From Maribacter zhoushanensis (GTDB lineage: Bacteria > Bacteroidota > Bacteroidia > Flavobacteriales > Flavobacteriaceae), in the NCBI RefSeq assembly GCF_029350975.1, contig NZ_JARKMR010000006.1, forward strand, positions 62,001 to 126,000: a DNA stretch of 64,000 nt, written 5' to 3'. Under the pieces are notes generated by a model that did no database searches, was not told the origin of the DNA, and saw nothing but the letters and a program-made list of their open reading frames with translations. Of this stretch, positions 62,401 through 64,000 are shown piece by piece (position 1 is the stretch's first letter; every line of letters begins with the position of its first letter). The position numbers and the translations under genes were made by a program.

Positions 62401-63723
62401 AGAACAAGTGAAATCAAAGTTGTAGATGCTAAAACGGGTATTACTTTAAGTACAAGTAATATACCTTATGGTTCTCAATTATTTGTTAAGAACGGAGCTA
62501 AGGTTACTAAAGGCGATGTGATTTGTTCTTGGGATCCATATAACGGTGTAATTGTTTCTGAATTCCCAGGTAAGATTGCTTACGAAAACATTGAGCAAGG
62601 TGTAACTTATCAAGTAGAAATTGATGAACAGACCGGTTTCCAAGAGAAAGTGATTTCAGAATCTAGAAACAAGAAGTTGATTCCAACATTATTGATTCAA
62701 GATGCAAAAGGTGAAACTTTACGTTCTTATAACCTACCGGTAGGTTCTCACATTATGGTTGATGATGGAGATAAGATTAAAGAAGGTAAAACTTTGGTTA
62801 AGATTCCGCGTAAGTCTGCTAAGGCAGGTGATATTACTGGTGGTCTTCCAAGAGTTACTGAATTATTTGAAGCAAGAAATCCATCTAATCCAGCAGTAGT
62901 TTCTGAAATTGATGGTGTAGTTTCTTTTGGTAAGATTAAGAGAGGTAACAGAGAAATTATCATTGAATCTAAATTAGGTGAGGTGAAGAAATATCTTGTA
63001 AAACTTTCTAATCAAATCTTAGTTCAAGAAAATGATTATGTTAGAGCGGGTATGCCATTATCAGATGGTTCTATTACTCCAGAAGATATCTTGGCAATTA
63101 AAGGTCCATCAGCTGTACAACAGTACTTAGTAAATGAAGTGCAGGAAGTTTATAGATTACAAGGTGTGAAGATTAATGATAAGCACTTTGAAGTCGTTGT
63201 TAGACAAATGATGCGTAAAGTAAGAATTCAAGATCCAGGTGATACTATTTTCCTAGAGAATCAATTGATTCATAAAGATGATTTTATTAGAGAGAATGAT
63301 GAAATCTTTGGTAAGAAAGTAGTAATGGAAGCGGGTGATTCTGACAACCTTAAACCAGGTCAAATTGTTACTCCTAGAGAGTTAAGAGATGAAAATTCTT
63401 TATTGAGACGTGGAGATAAGGCATTGGTTGAAGCTAGAGATGCTGTTTCGGCAACTGCAACACCAATACTACAAGGTATTACTAGAGCATCGTTACAAAC
63501 GAAATCATTTATTTCTGCTGCATCGTTCCAAGAAACAACTAAAGTATTAAATGAGGCTGCTGTAAGTGGTAAGATTGATACATTAGAAGGTCTTAAGGAG
63601 AATGTTATTGTTGGTCATAAGATTCCGGCTGGTACGGGTATGAGAGACTATGATAGCATAATCGTTGGCTCTAAGGAAGAATATGATGAAATAATGGCCA
63701 GAAAAGAGGCATTAAGATTCTAA
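59425..63723 (+). CDS. rpoC: DNA-directed RNA polymerase subunit beta'
   Basis: A 1432-residue beta' subunit. The catalytic Mg site NADFDGD is at 475-481. The N-terminal zinc site has Cys66, Cys68, Cys81 and Cys84; the second has [16 protein letters not shown]. The trigger loop [16 protein letters not shown] is standard. A terminator follows the stop. Confidence 0.98.
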   Translation: MARIKDNNPVKRFDKISIGLASPESILAESRGEVLKPETINYRTHKPERDGLFCERIFGPVKDYECACGKYKRIRYRGIVCDRCGVEVTEKKVRRDRVGHINLVVPVAHIWYFRSLPNKIGYLLGLPSKKLDMIIYYERYVVIQPGIAKGPEGEEIQKMDFLTEEEYLNIIDTIPQENQYLEDSDPNKFIAKMGAECLIDLLGRINLKELSFELRHKANTETSKQRKTEALKRLQVVEALRESQENRENEPEWMIMKVIPVIPPELRPLVPLDGGRFATSDLNDLYRRVIIRNNRLKRLVEIKAPEVILRNEKRMLQEAVDSLFDNTRKASAVKTESNRPLKSLSDSLKGKQGRFRQNLLGKRVDYSARSVIVVGPELNLYECGLPKDMAAELYKPFVIRKLIERGIVKTVKSAKKIIDKKEPVVWDILENVLKGHPVLLNRAPTLHRLGIQAFQPKLIEGKAIRLHPLACTAFNADFDGDQMAVHLPLGPEAILEAQLLMLASQNILNPANGSPITVPSQDMVLGLYYMTKERKSTPEVPIIGEGLTFYSAEEVEIAFNEGMVNLNAGIKVRAKDFNEEGELVYKIIPTTVGRVLFNNHVPEEAGFINQVLNKKALRNIIGDILAVTSVPVTAAFLDKIKTMGYEFAFKGGLSFSLGDIIIPAEKMDMIGEANVQVDGIMSNYNMGLITNNERYNQVIDVWTSTNAQLTELAMKRIREDQQGFNSVYMMLDSGARGSKEQIRQLTGMRGLMAKPKKSTAGGGEIIENPILSNFKEGLSILEYFISTHGARKGLADTALKTADAGYLTRRLVDVSQDVIINTEDCGTLRGVEVQALKKNEEIVESLGERILGRVSLHDVYNPMTEELVLQAGQQIMEADVKRVEASPIEKIEVRSALTCEAEKGICAKCYGRNLSTNKMVQRGEAVGVVAAQSIGEPGTQLTLRTFHVGGIAGNISEDNKLEVRFSGIAEIEDLRTVTGEGSDGNPAEIVISRTSEIKVVDAKTGITLSTSNIPYGSQLFVKNGAKVTKGDVICSWDPYNGVIVSEFPGKIAYENIEQGVTYQVEIDEQTGFQEKVISESRNKKLIPTLLIQDAKGETLRSYNLPVGSHIMVDDGDKIKEGKTLVKIPRKSAKAGDITGGLPRVTELFEARNPSNPAVVSEIDGVVSFGKIKRGNREIIIESKLGEVKKYLVKLSNQILVQENDYVRAGMPLSDGSITPEDILAIKGPSAVQQYLVNEVQEVYRLQGVKINDKHFEVVVRQMMRKVRIQDPGDTIFLENQLIHKDDFIRENDEIFGKKVVMEAGDSDNLKPGQIVTPRELRDENSLLRRGDKALVEARDAVSATATPILQGITRASLQTKSFISAASFQETTKVLNEAAVSGKIDTLEGLKENVIVGHKIPAGTGMRDYDSIIVGSKEEYDEIMARKEALRF

Positions 63724-63731
63724 ATTAATAG

Positions 63732-63766
63732 TAACCCTCAAATTTTATTTGGGGGTTATTTTTTTA
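63732..63766 (+). terminator. Rho-independent terminator of rpoC
   Basis: A 12-pair stem with one G-T (63732-63743 with 63747-63758), a TTT loop and a following run of eight T. It closes the rpoBC transcript, so the next gene probably has its own promoter or depends on read-through. Confidence 0.88.
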
Positions 63767-63779
63767 ATAAAATTATAGT

Positions 63780-64000
63780 ATGAGTGACAATAAAAATCCG
63801 AATCAAAAACAAATAAATATTGAATTGGATGAGAAGATGGCAGAGGGAATTTATTCTAATCTAGCTATTATTAATCATTCAGTTTCTGAATTTGTAGTTG
63901 ATTTTATTAGTATGATGCCAGGAGCACCAAAGGCAAAGGTTAAAAGTAGAATTATACTTACCCCGCAACATGCTAAAAAGTTTCTAAAAGCATTAAACGA
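63780..64000 (+). CDS. DUF3467 domain-containing protein (3' partial)
   Basis: The frame opens with MSDNKNPNQKQINIELDEKM and continues with IYSNLAIINHSVSEFVVDF, then GAPKAKVKSRIILTP, the signature of DUF3467. These small (about 100-residue) proteins often follow rpoC in Bacteroidota; the function is unknown. The right window edge cuts it after about 73 codons. It begins 14 bases after the rpoC terminator. Confidence 0.88.
   Translation, partial: MSDNKNPNQKQINIELDEKMAEGIYSNLAIINHSVSEFVVDFISMMPGAPKAKVKSRIILTPQHAKKFLKALN

Overview
The window is a stretch of core chromosome from a member of the Bacteroidota, most likely a marine Flavobacteriaceae. The evidence is AT-rich DNA, flavobacterial-type signal peptides and lipoproteins, promoters of the Bacteroidota type (TTTG, 17-23 nt, TAnnTTTG), almost no Shine-Dalgarno sequences, the Bacteroidota genes DUF1573, DUF2851, DUF3467, bTHX and short-form HPF, and the order tRNA-tuf-tRNA(Trp)-secE-nusG-rplKAJL-rpoBC. 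The genus cannot be fixed by eye. I see no prophage, insertion sequence, CRISPR array or defence island. No gap without a gene exceeds 300 bases; the largest (25713-26006 and 30712-31008) are described as features.

Layout. 1-6310: end of an aspartyl protease/PDZ gene, DUF1573, valS, a dienelactone hydrolase-like protein, a 55-residue membrane protein and a creatininase-family protein. 6307-11611 (minus): DoxX-like protein, then a compact run rsfS-ftsH-LUD protein-cdsA-psd-acyl-CoA-binding protein, which joins ribosome silencing, membrane proteolysis and phospholipid synthesis. 11705-15816: birA, SRPBCC protein and pyrE, a NUDIX protein divergent from pyrE with touching start codons, and an M14 peptidase lipoprotein. 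15885-20091: a two-component cluster of one receiver protein and two paralogous PAS histidine kinases. 20215-23563: coaD and ddl, divergent from a PASTA protein and an RluA-type pseudouridine synthase. 23655-28553: yaaA, a small lipoprotein, the 42-residue ribosomal protein bTHX, a UDG-superfamily protein and a divergent PEP carboxylase. 28627-33045: a lipoprotein made of six alternating repeats, an unknown secreted protein and an M20 peptidase.

33322-40169 is a complete trpEGDCFBA operon on the minus strand. In front of it I read a full attenuator: a perfect promoter, an 18-residue leader peptide with three consecutive Trp codons, a Rho-independent terminator and a matching antiterminator. 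Next come a marR-nitroreductase-yceI operon with an operator-like palindrome, then rhodanese, DUF2851, PspC, potassium channel, AGCS symporter, helix-hairpin-helix and acyl-CoA dehydrogenase genes.

48864-64000 is translation and transcription machinery: rpsU (with the only clear Shine-Dalgarno that I noticed), xerC, hpf, four tRNAs, tuf, tRNA-Trp, secE, nusG, rplK, rplA, rplJ, rplL, rpoB, rpoC and the start of a DUF3467 gene. The most rewarding signals are the trp attenuator, the ABABAB cysteine pattern of the repeat lipoprotein with an operator-like site upstream, the rpsU leader, and several short genes or structured elements easily missed by ORF calling. All promoter and RNA-structure calls come from reading the sequence by eye; no folding or database search was run.
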